Positions 8,092-16,387 of a stretch of 64,000 bases of DNA are shown piece after piece; positions within the stretch are counted from its first letter, which is position 1; every line of letters starts with the position of its first letter. The stretch lies in NCBI RefSeq assembly GCF_000425385.1, contig NZ_KE384357.1, positions 483,182 to 547,181 on the forward strand, in the 5' to 3' direction. Under the pieces are notes generated by a model. The model did not search any database, was not told the DNA's origin, and saw nothing but the letters and a program-made list of their open reading frames with translations. The stretch comes from Pseudoduganella violaceinigra DSM 15887. Its GTDB lineage: Bacteria; Pseudomonadota; Gammaproteobacteria; Burkholderiales; Burkholderiaceae_D. The translations under genes and the position numbers were made by a program.

Positions 8092-10446
8092 TCAGAAGTC
8101 GATGCCCGCGTTAACTCCGAAGGTGCGCGGCGGCAGGTACTGGGCCACCCACACGTTGCCGCCGTTCATGGCGCTGGTCTTGATGCGTTTGTCGCCGGCG
8201 TTACGCACGTAGGCATCCACCCAGAACTGCTTTGGCCCCTGGTAGCGCAGGCCAAGATCGAACTTCGTGTAGGCCTGCTGCTGGTCTTCCGGCCCCATAT
8301 TGAAGATCGACAGTTCGGACTTGGTTTCATAGTGCGCCGAGATGCGCGGGATCAGGGTGTTGCCGTCGTCCATGCGGAATGTGTGCTGGTAGTTCAGGTG
8401 CGCCGAGAATTTTGGCGCGTGCGGCATGATATTGCCGGTGACATTCAGGCAGCTCGAATTCAGGTCCGGGCAGAACGGCAGCGAATAATCGTTGGAGCCG
8501 GCGACCAGATAACCCAGTTTGGTATGCGTGTAGGCCAGGGCCAGCGCCAGCTTGTCGTCCGCCGACAGCCTGGCCTGGATCTCCGACTCAGCGCCCCACA
8601 CCTTGGCGCCATCCACATTGCTGGTGACGAAGGTGTGCGATCCGTCTGGATTGGTGACTGGAGAGCTGAACTGGAAATCCTTGAATTTCTCGTAATACAC
8701 CGCGTTGTTGACGCGCAGCGCACCGCCCAGGAAGGCGCTCTTGCTACCGAACTCGTAGTTGGTCAAGGTCTCGGCGCCATAGGTACGGCCGCCATCCTGC
8801 AGGCCGCCGGACTTGTAGCCGGTCGACACGCTGGCGTACAACATGTGGTTCTTGCCCAGGTCGTAGCTCAGGCGCGCCAGGCCGGTGGTCTTGCTGCCTT
8901 TGTATGTGCCGTCGTTGGACGGCACGCTTGGCTTATAGCCCTGTCCCGGCTTGGTCGGATCGATATTCGGGGTCACCGGAAGCTGCGGCACGGTGGGATC
9001 GTAGTTCCAGGTATAGCCGTTGCCGCCTTCGTTGGTGCGCTTGTCCGAGGTGTAGCGCAGGCCGCCCGTCAAGTGCAGGCTGCCGGCATTCCAGGTCGCC
9101 TGGCCGAACACGGCGCGGGAATCGACGGTTTCCTTCGGCTGGATGAAAGAGCCTTGCCAGACCACGCTACCCTGCTGGGTACCGTGCATGATCGGGATGT
9201 CGAAACGGATGCCGTTATCCTCCTCTGCGTAGTAGGCGCCCAGTTGCCAGTCCACTTCCTTCTGGCCGACCGACTGCAGTTGCAGTTCATGGCTATTGCT
9301 GCTGTATTTGGACCAGACCGTGTTATTGGCCTGGAAATCGCCGCCGGTGGTGAAGCTGGTCGGCAGCACGCGGCCGCCATCCTGGTCAAACGTGGACGAC
9401 CCCGAGAATTTGGAATGGCCGGCGATGTAGGCCAGCGACATATCCGGACTCACCGCATAGTCGACGCGGCTGCGGAAAGTGTTCACATCGCGGTGCAGGA
9501 AGGGCGCGGTGTCGATCAGGGCCGACCATTCATCCTGGCCGGCGCGCGGGGTCTGCATCACGTTCATATTCGGGGTGCCGCGATCCTGGAAGCGCTCATA
9601 GGAGATATTCCACTTCAAGCGCTCGCTCGGCTGGTACAGCCAGCTCACCCGCACGCCGCTCTGGTTTTGCGCGTTGTAGCGCGGCCCGTTGGTAACGTAG
9701 TTGTTCGGATTGATCGGCTGGAACTGCGCCGGATTGCCGCCGCCTGCCAGGAAGGCCGCGCGCTGGTCGGCGACCGGGATATTCAGCAAGGTCTGGTATT
9801 TCACATAGCCGTCATGCTGTTCGTGGATCACGGCCACGCGCAGGGCGGAATTCTCGCCGGTCGGCACGTTCAAGGCCGCACGCGCGCCGAGGCGGGCGAA
9901 GTCGCCGATACCGCCCGATACGCTGCCCGAAAACTCTTTCAGCTTGGGTTTGACGGTCTGCATATTGACCGCACCGACGGTGGAATTACGGCCCCACAGC
10001 GTACCCTGGGGTCCGCGCAGGACTTCGATCGCTTCCACATCGAACAGCAGCGCGGTGGCGCCTTCCGGGCGCGGCGAGTAGATCCCGTCCACAAAGAAGG
10101 CCACTTCAGGATCGGCGTATTCGGTTTTGGCGGAGTCGTTGCCGATACCGCGCATGGTCATGGTGATGACGCCGTGGTCGCCCTGCCCGGTGGCCTGGAA
10201 GCTCGGCACCAGATTGGTGACGTCCTGGATCGTCTGTACATGCGCATCTTCAAGCGCTGCGGCATCCAGCGCGGTGACGGCCACGGGGGTCTTTTGCAAT
10301 GACGTGGTGCGCTTGGTCGCCGTGATCAGGACCTCTGGCACGACGGTGGCTTCGGTGTTAGCTGCCACGGGCGCGGTTTGCTGTGCATTGGCACTCATGG
10401 AGGCGACCAGGGCCAGCACCCCGATCTGGATTGCAGAAAACTTCAT
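8092..10446 (-). CDS. TonB-dependent outer membrane receptor
   Basis: 784 residues. A signal peptide (MKFSAIQIGVLALVASMSANA, cut before QQ) is followed by a TonB-box-like VLITATKR, a plug domain (residues about 45-160, with VEAIEVLRGPQGTLWGRNSTVGAVN) and a 22-strand-type beta-barrel ending in the aromatic-terminated NAGIDF. Such receptors import ligands too large for porins using energy from TonB-ExbBD. The linked glucosidase and MFS genes and the LacI-type regulator with two operator-like sites just upstream point to an oligosaccharide or plant glucoside rather than iron. It heads the minus-strand sugar operon. Confidence 0.95.
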   Translation of the reverse strand: MKFSAIQIGVLALVASMSANAQQTAPVAANTEATVVPEVLITATKRTTSLQKTPVAVTALDAAALEDAHVQTIQDVTNLVPSFQATGQGDHGVITMTMRGIGNDSAKTEYADPEVAFFVDGIYSPRPEGATALLFDVEAIEVLRGPQGTLWGRNSTVGAVNMQTVKPKLKEFSGSVSGGIGDFARLGARAALNVPTGENSALRVAVIHEQHDGYVKYQTLLNIPVADQRAAFLAGGGNPAQFQPINPNNYVTNGPRYNAQNQSGVRVSWLYQPSERLKWNISYERFQDRGTPNMNVMQTPRAGQDEWSALIDTAPFLHRDVNTFRSRVDYAVSPDMSLAYIAGHSKFSGSSTFDQDGGRVLPTSFTTGGDFQANNTVWSKYSSNSHELQLQSVGQKEVDWQLGAYYAEEDNGIRFDIPIMHGTQQGSVVWQGSFIQPKETVDSRAVFGQATWNAGSLHLTGGLRYTSDKRTNEGGNGYTWNYDPTVPQLPVTPNIDPTKPGQGYKPSVPSNDGTYKGSKTTGLARLSYDLGKNHMLYASVSTGYKSGGLQDGGRTYGAETLTNYEFGSKSAFLGGALRVNNAVYYEKFKDFQFSSPVTNPDGSHTFVTSNVDGAKVWGAESEIQARLSADDKLALALAYTHTKLGYLVAGSNDYSLPFCPDLNSSCLNVTGNIMPHAPKFSAHLNYQHTFRMDDGNTLIPRISAHYETKSELSIFNMGPEDQQQAYTKFDLGLRYQGPKQFWVDAYVRNAGDKRIKTSAMNGGNVWVAQYLPPRTFGVNAGIDF

Positions 10447-10465
10447 ATTGTCTCCGTTGTTGTTG

Positions 10466-10500
10466 TGAAAACGATTTCTTATTTCCTGAAAACGATTTCA
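10466..10500. promoter_or_regulatory. two LacI-family operator-like sites in front of the TonB receptor gene
   Basis: TGAAAACGATTTCT (10466-10479) and TGAAAACGATTTCA (10487-10500) are palindromes centred 21 bp apart, two helical turns, and begin 20 bp upstream of the receptor start codon. The form TGAAA-N4-TTTCA with a central CG is the usual LacI/GalR-family operator shape. Binding by the product of 10720-11739 would block the receptor operon. Confidence 0.75.
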
Positions 10501-10601
10501 TACTACATTTCATAAAAATAAGAAGTCAACAGATTTTTTGTCAGGAGTACAAAAGGCCACAGCGACGCCGACGGCCCCGTCAGCACCTTGCAACAGCGGG
10601 A

Positions 10602-10615
10602 TGAAAACGCTTTCA
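10602..10615. promoter_or_regulatory. third LacI-family operator-like site
   Basis: TGAAAACGCTTTCA differs from the receptor-proximal sites at one central base and lies about 105 bp upstream of the regulator start, between the divergent genes. It could permit looping with the other sites. Confidence 0.7.
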
Positions 10616-10694
10616 AGCTGGTCTTTCATAACTTTTTCGCAACAAGCGGGTTGCCCGGCGCTTTATGCGACACTGTTCTGTGGTAATCTGCGCT

Positions 10695-10708
10695 TGAAAA
10701 GCATTTCA
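10695..10708. promoter_or_regulatory. fourth TGAAA-N4-TTTCA site, likely autoregulatory
   Basis: TGAAAAGCATTTCA has the same half-sites but an AGCA centre instead of the CG-containing one. It ends 11 bp before the regulator's TTG start codon, overlapping the expected leader region, so bound regulator would repress its own gene. The non-canonical centre suggests weaker binding. Confidence 0.5.
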
Positions 10709-10719
10709 GGAATCCTCCT

Positions 10720-11739
10720 TTGAACGATCTCGCCACTACCCCGCCGCCAGCTACGCTGACCGACGTCGCCCGCCGTGCCGGCGTCTCCCCCAGCACCGTA
10801 TCGCGCATACTGAACGGCACCGCCAAAGTCGCCGACGACAAACGGCAAGCCGTGCTGGCAGCAATCAGCGAACTGAATTTCGCCCCCAACCAGATGGCGC
10901 AAAGTCTGAAGCATGGGCGCACGATGACGATCGGGATCGTAGTGCAGGACATTGCCTCGCCCTTCTTCGACGAGATCCTGCATGGGGTGGACGACGGACT
11001 GAAAGGCACCGGCTACGCCTCGGTGATCGTCAGCGGCCACTGGAATGCCGACGAAGAGGCGGAGCGCATTCGCCTGCTGCTCGCGCGCAAAGTGGACGGA
11101 ATCATTCTGCTGACCGGCCGCATGACCGATGCCGCCGTGCTGGGCTTTGCGGCGCAGCGCCCGATCGTCTCCCTGGGCCGCGTGCTGCGCACCAATCGCG
11201 CCATCGGCTTCGCGCTCGATAACGAACATGGCGCCTGGCTGGCCGTGCGCCACCTGATCGAGATGGGACATCGCAGCATCGCCCACCTTGCGGGGCCAGC
11301 CGATAATCGCGATTCAGTGGAACGCCTGGCCGGCTATAAACGGGCCTTGAAGGAAGCCGATATCCCCTTCGATCCCGCGCTTATTGTGGAAGGCAACCTG
11401 CATGAAGCCGGCGGCCTGATGGCGATGAACCGCCTGTTCGACAGCCAGCACCCGTTCACCGCCGTCTTCGCAGTCAACGACCAGACGGCATATGGCGCGC
11501 GCCTTTTCCTGTACCGCAAAGGCATCCGCGTGCCGGACGATATTTCGCTGGTCGGCTTCGACGATCTGCCCGGCTCCTCGTACACCACCCCGCCGCTGAC
11601 CACCATCCGCCAGCCGCTCTATGTGATCGGACAGACGGCAGTGCAATCGATGCTGGGACTGATCAACGGCGACGACGTGGAAGGCACCATCCCACCGGTG
11701 GAACTGGTGGTACGCGAAACCACGCGCCGCATCCGTTGA
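10720..11739 (+). CDS. LacI-family transcriptional repressor of the sugar locus
   Basis: 339 residues. The N-terminal HTH is at about residues 13-38 (TLTDVARRAGVSPSTVSRILNG), followed by a hinge (PNQMAQSLKHG) and a periplasmic-binding-like effector domain ending with the conserved PPLTTIRQP. The start is a TTG (10720-10722) preceded by AGGAATCCTCC; no ATG occurs in the right place. It is divergent from the TonB receptor operon and surrounded by four operator-like palindromes, so it most likely represses that operon and itself until a sugar inducer binds. Its stop codon abuts the stop of the convergent M23 gene. Confidence 0.92.
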   Translation: MNDLATTPPPATLTDVARRAGVSPSTVSRILNGTAKVADDKRQAVLAAISELNFAPNQMAQSLKHGRTMTIGIVVQDIASPFFDEILHGVDDGLKGTGYASVIVSGHWNADEEAERIRLLLARKVDGIILLTGRMTDAAVLGFAAQRPIVSLGRVLRTNRAIGFALDNEHGAWLAVRHLIEMGHRSIAHLAGPADNRDSVERLAGYKRALKEADIPFDPALIVEGNLHEAGGLMAMNRLFDSQHPFTAVFAVNDQTAYGARLFLYRKGIRVPDDISLVGFDDLPGSSYTTPPLTTIRQPLYVIGQTAVQSMLGLINGDDVEGTIPPVELVVRETTRRIR

Positions 11740-12828
11740 TCAACGAGCGGACGAACGCACCACGTCACCGCTATCGACCTGCCCTTGCTTGACCTTCAGC
11801 CAGCGCTTACCCGTCAGGCGTTCGAAGTTATTGAACGGCGACGGCAGCGCATCGGCATCGAAGCCCGGGGCGTTTTTCAAGTCATAGTGCAGATGCACCA
11901 GGAAAGCATCGCCTGAAAAGCCCATTTCCCCGACCTTCTGGCCCGCCTTGACGGTATCGCCCACCTTGACTGCCACACTGCCCTGCTTCATGTGGGCCAG
12001 CAGGCTGATTTCGCCGTTGCCATGCTCAATCTCGACATGGTTGCCCCACATGACACTCGGATCGGCGATGAACTGGTCGCGGCCAAACGGCGGCGCCTTG
12101 CCCTTGGCGTTATCCGGAATGGAGCTGACGGCGCGGATCACCTTACCGCCGGCCGGTGCCAGGATAGGTTTGCCCCAACCGTACCAATCTTCATTGCGCG
12201 AACCATCGCCTTTGAACATGCGGCCCTGGTCGTCTGTGACCACGAAATCATAACTGTAGCGCATGAAATTGCGCTTCCACTTCAGCGCTTGCGCCATCGG
12301 GTCCAGCAAAGGCAGGCGTCGATGATGCCCATAGAAGTCGTGGCCATCGTGTACGAGTACCGGGCCGGCCACAGGCAGCTGCAGCTGCGCCTTCGGCTTG
12401 TAAGCGCTTGGTTCGACAGGGAGTTCGACGGTGTACTTGGTGTCGTCGCCCACATCGAACTTGAAGGTGTAGCGCAGGTGGGACAGGTCCAGCTCCTGCG
12501 GGAAGGCGAAGAGCGGGTTGAAGACCAGCTCCGACTTGCCCGGTTCGATAAAGCGGTTTGGCACCACGAACACGCTGCGGCCATTGGCGCCAACGCGGTA
12601 CTGCGCCACCAGCTTGCCGGCATCACCCAGCACCGACACTTCAATCTCGCTCAGTTCGACCTTGTCCTGGCTGTCGTTCTTGACCAGGAAGTCGATGTTC
12701 AGCAGCTGCTGGCCCTTGCCCTGCTCAATCAACGGCTTGGCCGGCGCCACGCTTACGTTGATCGGATCGGCCATGGCAACGCCCGTCATCAGTGTCATTG
12801 CGGCGCAGGCGATGGTATGCAGTTTCAT
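11740..12828 (-). CDS. secreted M23-family (LytM-like) peptidase
   Basis: 362 residues with a signal peptide (MKLHTIACAAMTLMTGVAMA). The N-terminal half looks like a beta-sandwich; the C-terminal half is a LytM domain with KPILAPAGGKVI, WGNHVEIEHGNGEISLLAHM and the zinc-site HLHYDL at about residues 317-322. The usual first zinc-site motif HxxxD appears as RYSYD (about residues 197-201), so the histidine position is arginine. This could mean altered metal binding or a non-enzymatic activator role; members normally cut peptidoglycan cross-links in the periplasm. It lies convergent to lacI and next to tRNA-Ser. Confidence 0.85.
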   Translation of the reverse strand: MKLHTIACAAMTLMTGVAMADPINVSVAPAKPLIEQGKGQQLLNIDFLVKNDSQDKVELSEIEVSVLGDAGKLVAQYRVGANGRSVFVVPNRFIEPGKSELVFNPLFAFPQELDLSHLRYTFKFDVGDDTKYTVELPVEPSAYKPKAQLQLPVAGPVLVHDGHDFYGHHRRLPLLDPMAQALKWKRNFMRYSYDFVVTDDQGRMFKGDGSRNEDWYGWGKPILAPAGGKVIRAVSSIPDNAKGKAPPFGRDQFIADPSVMWGNHVEIEHGNGEISLLAHMKQGSVAVKVGDTVKAGQKVGEMGFSGDAFLVHLHYDLKNAPGFDADALPSPFNNFERLTGKRWLKVKQGQVDSGDVVRSSAR

Positions 12829-12938
12829 TCGGTCCCCTTTGTTTTATGAAAGTGGGGCAAATTTACCGGTTACGAGGCGGTTTTGGCCGGGTTTTGCGAC
12901 GAACTGCAGGAATCGTGGCATGTTCCGGCCCGAGAATG

Positions 12939-12944
12939 TATAAT
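12939..12944 (+). promoter_or_regulatory. -10 box of tRNA-Ser
   Basis: A perfect TATAAT lies 10 bases before the mature 5' end; a 4/6 match to the -35 (GTGGCA) lies 18 bp upstream at 12915-12920. Confidence 0.7.
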
Positions 12945-12954
12945 CCTGCGCTCT

Positions 12955-13044
12955 GGAAGCGTGGCCGAGTGGTTGAAGGCAGCAGTCTTGAAAACTGCCG
13001 ACGGTTAATCCCGTTCGTGAGTTCGAATCTCACCGCTTCCGCCA
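12955..13044 (+). tRNA. tRNA-Ser(UGA)
   Basis: A 90-base class II tRNA with encoded CCA. The acceptor stem GGAAGCG pairs with CGCTTCC, the anticodon loop CTTGAAA gives anticodon UGA, a long variable arm follows, and the T loop is TTCGAAT. It is the insertion point of the accessory segment that begins right behind its terminator, as often seen with integrative elements. Confidence 0.97.
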
Positions 13045-13058
13045 AGACAAAACGATCG

Positions 13059-13084
13059 AACCCTTGTGGATCAAGGGTTTTTTT
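13059..13084 (+). terminator. intrinsic terminator of tRNA-Ser
   Basis: AACCCTTG (13059-13066) pairs with CAAGGGTT (13072-13079) around a 5-base loop and runs into seven T residues. Confidence 0.85.
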
Positions 13085-13458
13085 ACGCCGTGTGATGTAG
13101 CACTTGATGAGCCGGGTTCACTGTCAACCTCGGTTTATCTGCAAAGTTCCGGAAATGGTTTCCGCAACTAGACATATTACGTCGCAGATTAGACTTTAGA
13201 TCCATCACCAAGATCGACTGTGAAGTCTACATTTCTGAAGTCGCCCAAGGCTCTCCTGACTAAGTTGAGTTATGGCACAATGCCTCACCTCTTCCAAATT
13301 TGCCCTGTGCGCTTCTGATGCGCGACTGGCATCCTGAGCGACATTGGGGCGCAATGTTCGGCTTTCATTGGAGCTGCCTTCGTCCGAGTGCGTGGTAAGA
13401 GTTGGCCAATCTATGGTGCATAATTTCCACTATTGCTGTCATCAAGGTTAAAAAATCC
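13085..13458. other. non-coding left edge of the genomic island
   Basis: No convincing gene in about 370 bases. Base composition drops from the GC-rich core to roughly balanced. The only clear structure is the interrupted palindrome at 13146-13168. The region must hold the promoter of the DUF262-HEPN-methyltransferase operon, but no strong sigma-70 pair stands out. No integrase gene and no exact repeat of the tRNA 3' end was seen. Confidence 0.5.
13146..13168. repeat. interrupted palindrome, left copy
   Basis: GTTCCGGAA, a 5-base spacer ATGGT, then TTCCGCAAC. The arms are palindromic except for one base. The copy at 22228-22250 near the other end of the island has perfect 9-base arms and the spacer GTGGT; 21 of 23 bases agree between copies and both lie in the same orientation. 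Confidence 0.7.
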
Positions 13459-14544
13459 ATGGCTAGAGCTGCCAAACCAGAAGTTGTTCTTAATAGTGTT
13501 GAAGCTGAAGGTCAAGTACGAGCGCTTAAAAGCGACGTCGATTATCAGACGAAAGAATTTACTGTTGAAGTTCTCGTTCAAAAATATAGCGATGGTCTTG
13601 AAGAGGACGAAAATGAAATCTACGTCCCAACCTACCAGCGAGAATTTGTTTGGAGCAAAGCTAGGCAAAGCAAGTTCATAGAGTCTGTCATTCTAGAATT
13701 GCCTATTCCGTATATTTTTATCGCAACATTACCTAAGAGCATTCAGGATGATGAAGGTCGGGCGGAAATTGTCGACGGATCGCAGCGCATTCGAACCCTC
13801 CATGCTTTTTTAAGTGACCATCTTCGCCTATCGCATCTAGAAAAGTTGGATAAGCTGAACGGCTTTTGTTTTTCGGATCTTGAAATTTCAAGACAGAGAA
13901 AAATTAAACGTCAAGGTATTCGAGTCATTGAGCTTTCGGACCGCGCAACAGAGGAGATTAGGCGAGACATTTTTGAGCGAATTAATACCGGCAGCGACGA
14001 GCTCAAAGACATGGAGAAACGAAAAGGTATTTACACTGGACCTTTCTACGATTTCATCCGTGAATGTGCAGCTACAGAAGAATTCCGAAAAGTTTGCCCT
14101 ATCTCGCATGTAAAGCAACGTCGTGAGGAGGCTGAAGAGCTTGTACTGCGCTACTTTGCGTATTGCGACAGTTACTTGACGTTCCGCCATGATGTAAGAA
14201 AGTTTTTGGATGGTTATCTGAAGTCTCATCAACATGATTTTCCTCGAGAACGCATGCTTCAGGAATTCCAATCGATGGTGAACTTCGCCACCGCCAATCT
14301 GCCATACGGATTCCGAAAAAGCCCAATCTCATCAAGCGTGGCTCGGGTCAGGTTCGAGGCGTTGGCGTGCGGCATCACCCTTGCCCAACGACTTAGCCCG
14401 AACCTAATCGGCTCTAAGAAAAAAATTGAGGACTGGATTACCTCTAAGGAATTCAGTAACCACGTGGTGTCAGATGCTAGTAATTCACAGCCCAAGCTGA
14501 AGGGGCGCATCGAATTTGTTCGCAACAAATTACTGGAAGCATAA
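13459..14544 (+). CDS. DUF262 (GmrS/ParB-like) protein, candidate defence effector
   Basis: 361 residues. The DUF262 domain is visible from about residue 35: VPTYQREFVWSKARQSKFIESV (56-77), PIPYIFIA, and the hallmark IVDGSQRIRTL (104-114), then DIFERINTG. In characterised relatives (GmrSD, BrxU, SspE) this ParB/Srx-like domain binds and hydrolyses NTP and is coupled to DNA cleavage. No DUF1524 HNH nuclease domain is present; the C-terminal half is unassigned and helical. The ATG at 13459 is preferred to the TTG at 13402. Its TAA overlaps the next ATG as TAATG. Codons are far more AT-rich than in neighbouring core genes, which indicates horizontal acquisition. Confidence 0.88.
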   Translation: MARAAKPEVVLNSVEAEGQVRALKSDVDYQTKEFTVEVLVQKYSDGLEEDENEIYVPTYQREFVWSKARQSKFIESVILELPIPYIFIATLPKSIQDDEGRAEIVDGSQRIRTLHAFLSDHLRLSHLEKLDKLNGFCFSDLEISRQRKIKRQGIRVIELSDRATEEIRRDIFERINTGSDELKDMEKRKGIYTGPFYDFIRECAATEEFRKVCPISHVKQRREEAEELVLRYFAYCDSYLTFRHDVRKFLDGYLKSHQHDFPRERMLQEFQSMVNFATANLPYGFRKSPISSSVARVRFEALACGITLAQRLSPNLIGSKKKIEDWITSKEFSNHVVSDASNSQPKLKGRIEFVRNKLLEA

Positions 14545-15158
14545 TGCTACCGGCGGAAATAGAGTTTCAGCGCCGTGATGCCGAAGTCGATGAGTACATT
14601 CAGCATTTGATTGCGCTTGAGGCTTCAACGGGATTTTCGGTATCGCTCGCTAATACGATGAAGTCGTCGGCACTTCTGATGATTTACAATCTAATTGAAT
14701 CGACAATGACGAATATTCTGCAAGATGTATTCGATCACTTGCACACAGGGAAAGTTTCATTTGATCAGCTAAACACTGCGATGAAACGCCTCGTTCTGAG
14801 CTATGCAAAAAAACGAAATCCGTCGTCGTTGGTGACTCGCATGGAACAGAACACCCTTACTCTTGTCGTCGCCTGTTTTGATCGGTCCGAATTATTTTCC
14901 GGCAATTTAGATTGCCAGGTTATCCGTGAAACCTTAAAGGAGATTGGAGTTCCTACCAAGCATGCGTATCGTGAACCAGCCCTGCTGACTGTCAAAACCG
15001 AACGTAACGAGCTTGCTCACGGCACGAAATCTTTCGGTGATTGCGGCAGAAATTACACTGCTCGCCAGCTTAACGAATTTCATCAAAAAACGAAGGTCAT
15101 TTTGCAACGCGTTATTTCAGATTTCGACAGCTTCTTGGAAGAAAAGGCGTATGCCTAA
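14544..15158 (+). CDS. HEPN-domain protein (MAE_28990/MAE_18760-like), putative RNase effector
   Basis: 204 residues, mostly helical. The C-terminal third carries RNELAHG with R154 and H159 in the R-x4-H spacing that defines catalytic HEPN ribonucleases; the N-terminal ALLMIYNLIESTMTNIL segment matches the MAE_28990-like branch. HEPN proteins typically act as toxins or abortive-infection RNases. The gene starts inside the upstream stop (TAATG) and its end overlaps the methyltransferase start by 8 bp, so the three genes are co-translated. Whether it cleaves RNA or acts on DNA with DUF262 is unknown. Base composition is AT-rich like its partners. Confidence 0.82.
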   Translation: MLPAEIEFQRRDAEVDEYIQHLIALEASTGFSVSLANTMKSSALLMIYNLIESTMTNILQDVFDHLHTGKVSFDQLNTAMKRLVLSYAKKRNPSSLVTRMEQNTLTLVVACFDRSELFSGNLDCQVIRETLKEIGVPTKHAYREPALLTVKTERNELAHGTKSFGDCGRNYTARQLNEFHQKTKVILQRVISDFDSFLEEKAYA

Positions 15159-16341
15159 AGATCGCGATCTCGACACCCAATCGTCGTTTCCCTCAGCCGG
15201 CCAACTCCCGAACTGGGAGAACTTCGTGCGCCTCAAGGCTCACCCAGAATGGCAACAAACTGGCAAAAAAGTCAGGATCGTAGACCTATTCTGCGGATGC
15301 GGCGGTCTCAGCTTGGGAGCTACCTTAGCTGGGGCGATGGTCGCAAGACCCGTGGAAATCGCTCTAGCCGCTGATAATTGGGATGAAGCACTCCAAGTCT
15401 ATGGCGCAAATTTTTCGCCCGACTCACATAAGACCTTGCATCAAGATCTAGCCGCATTAGTTGAGTCGCCTGGAAGCGTAGTGCTGTCTAAGCAAGGCAA
15501 AGCACTCGCAAAAACGCTTGGACGCGTCGATCTCTTAGTGGCAGGTCCACCGTGCCAAGGGAACTCTGACCTCAACAATGCCAGCCGCAGGGATGACCCT
15601 CGGAATCAGCTCTATACGGTTCCGGTAGCCATGGCTTTATCACTCAAAGTTGAATTCCTCGTTGTAGAGAACGTGCCCCCGGTTGTCCACTCTTCGGGAA
15701 AAGTCGTATTTGACGCCGTGTCTGCGCTAACCCTGGCGGGTTATAGCGTGCTCGATTTCGTTGCGAACGCAGCCGACTTTGGGCTTCCTCAAGCAAGACG
15801 CCGCCATATTTTGGTCGCCTCAAGGAAGCACAATCAGGCAGAGTTGGAGCAGGCACTGACATTTTCCAAGCCTGCAACTACGGCCTCGATATGGAGCTTT
15901 ATTTCCGATCTTGAGATGGAAAAGCCGGCAAGCCTTGGTCTGCTGTCAAGGCCGACGAAGATGTCGAAGGATAACATCGAGCGAATCAACTACCTCTTTG
16001 ACAACAACCTGTTTGATCTTCCGAATCAGCTTCGGCCGGCCTGCCATAGAGATAAAGTCCACTCATACGTTTCGATGTACGGCAGGCTGAGAAAAGATGC
16101 TCCATCGCAAACGATTACGAGCGGTTTTGGCTCTATGGGGCAAGGCCGTTACGTCCACCCGACGCAACGGAGAATGATATCCGCGCACGAGGCAGCGCGC
16201 ATTCAGGGGTTTCCTGATTACTTCAGCTTTTCCAACGTGCGCAATATTACTTCACTTCGCACCATGATCGCGAACGCAGTCCCACCAGGACTAATAGCAT
16301 TAATATTGGCACGACTGCTGGCGAAATCGGATAGCAAGTGA
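15151..16341 (+). CDS. C5-cytosine DNA methyltransferase
   Basis: 396 residues with the motifs of 5-methylcytosine enzymes in order: I (VDLFCGCGGLSLG, about 44-56), IV (GPPCQG, catalytic Cys about 135), VI (VENV, about 172-175), VIII (QARRRH, about 214-219) and X (ANAVPPGL, near the C-terminus). It should transfer a methyl group from S-adenosylmethionine to cytosine in a specific DNA sequence. The ATG at 15151 overlaps the HEPN gene by 8 bp; the frame is open upstream but that part is antisense-free overlap with HEPN. In this operon it most likely marks host DNA to protect it from, or to regulate, the DUF262/HEPN proteins. The target sequence is unknown. Confidence 0.93.
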   Translation: MPKDRDLDTQSSFPSAGQLPNWENFVRLKAHPEWQQTGKKVRIVDLFCGCGGLSLGATLAGAMVARPVEIALAADNWDEALQVYGANFSPDSHKTLHQDLAALVESPGSVVLSKQGKALAKTLGRVDLLVAGPPCQGNSDLNNASRRDDPRNQLYTVPVAMALSLKVEFLVVENVPPVVHSSGKVVFDAVSALTLAGYSVLDFVANAADFGLPQARRRHILVASRKHNQAELEQALTFSKPATTASIWSFISDLEMEKPASLGLLSRPTKMSKDNIERINYLFDNNLFDLPNQLRPACHRDKVHSYVSMYGRLRKDAPSQTITSGFGSMGQGRYVHPTQRRMISAHEAARIQGFPDYFSFSNVRNITSLRTMIANAVPPGLIALILARLLAKSDSK

Positions 16342-16371
16342 TCCTGTCGTTAACGCATCGGCGAGACTTCT

Positions 16372-16387
16372 GTACAGACGTCTGCAC
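16372..16387. repeat. 16-bp palindrome, copy 1
   Basis: GTACAGACGTCTGCAC, one base away from the perfect palindrome GTGCAGACGTCTGCAC at 18869-18884. It lies between the methyltransferase stop and the Rz stop. Confidence 0.7.

Noticed and set aside
7432..10302. A 956-codon open frame on the plus strand
   Set aside because: Antisense to the clearly real TonB receptor and glucosidase genes; its product has no domain character and is a by-product of GC-rich third positions.
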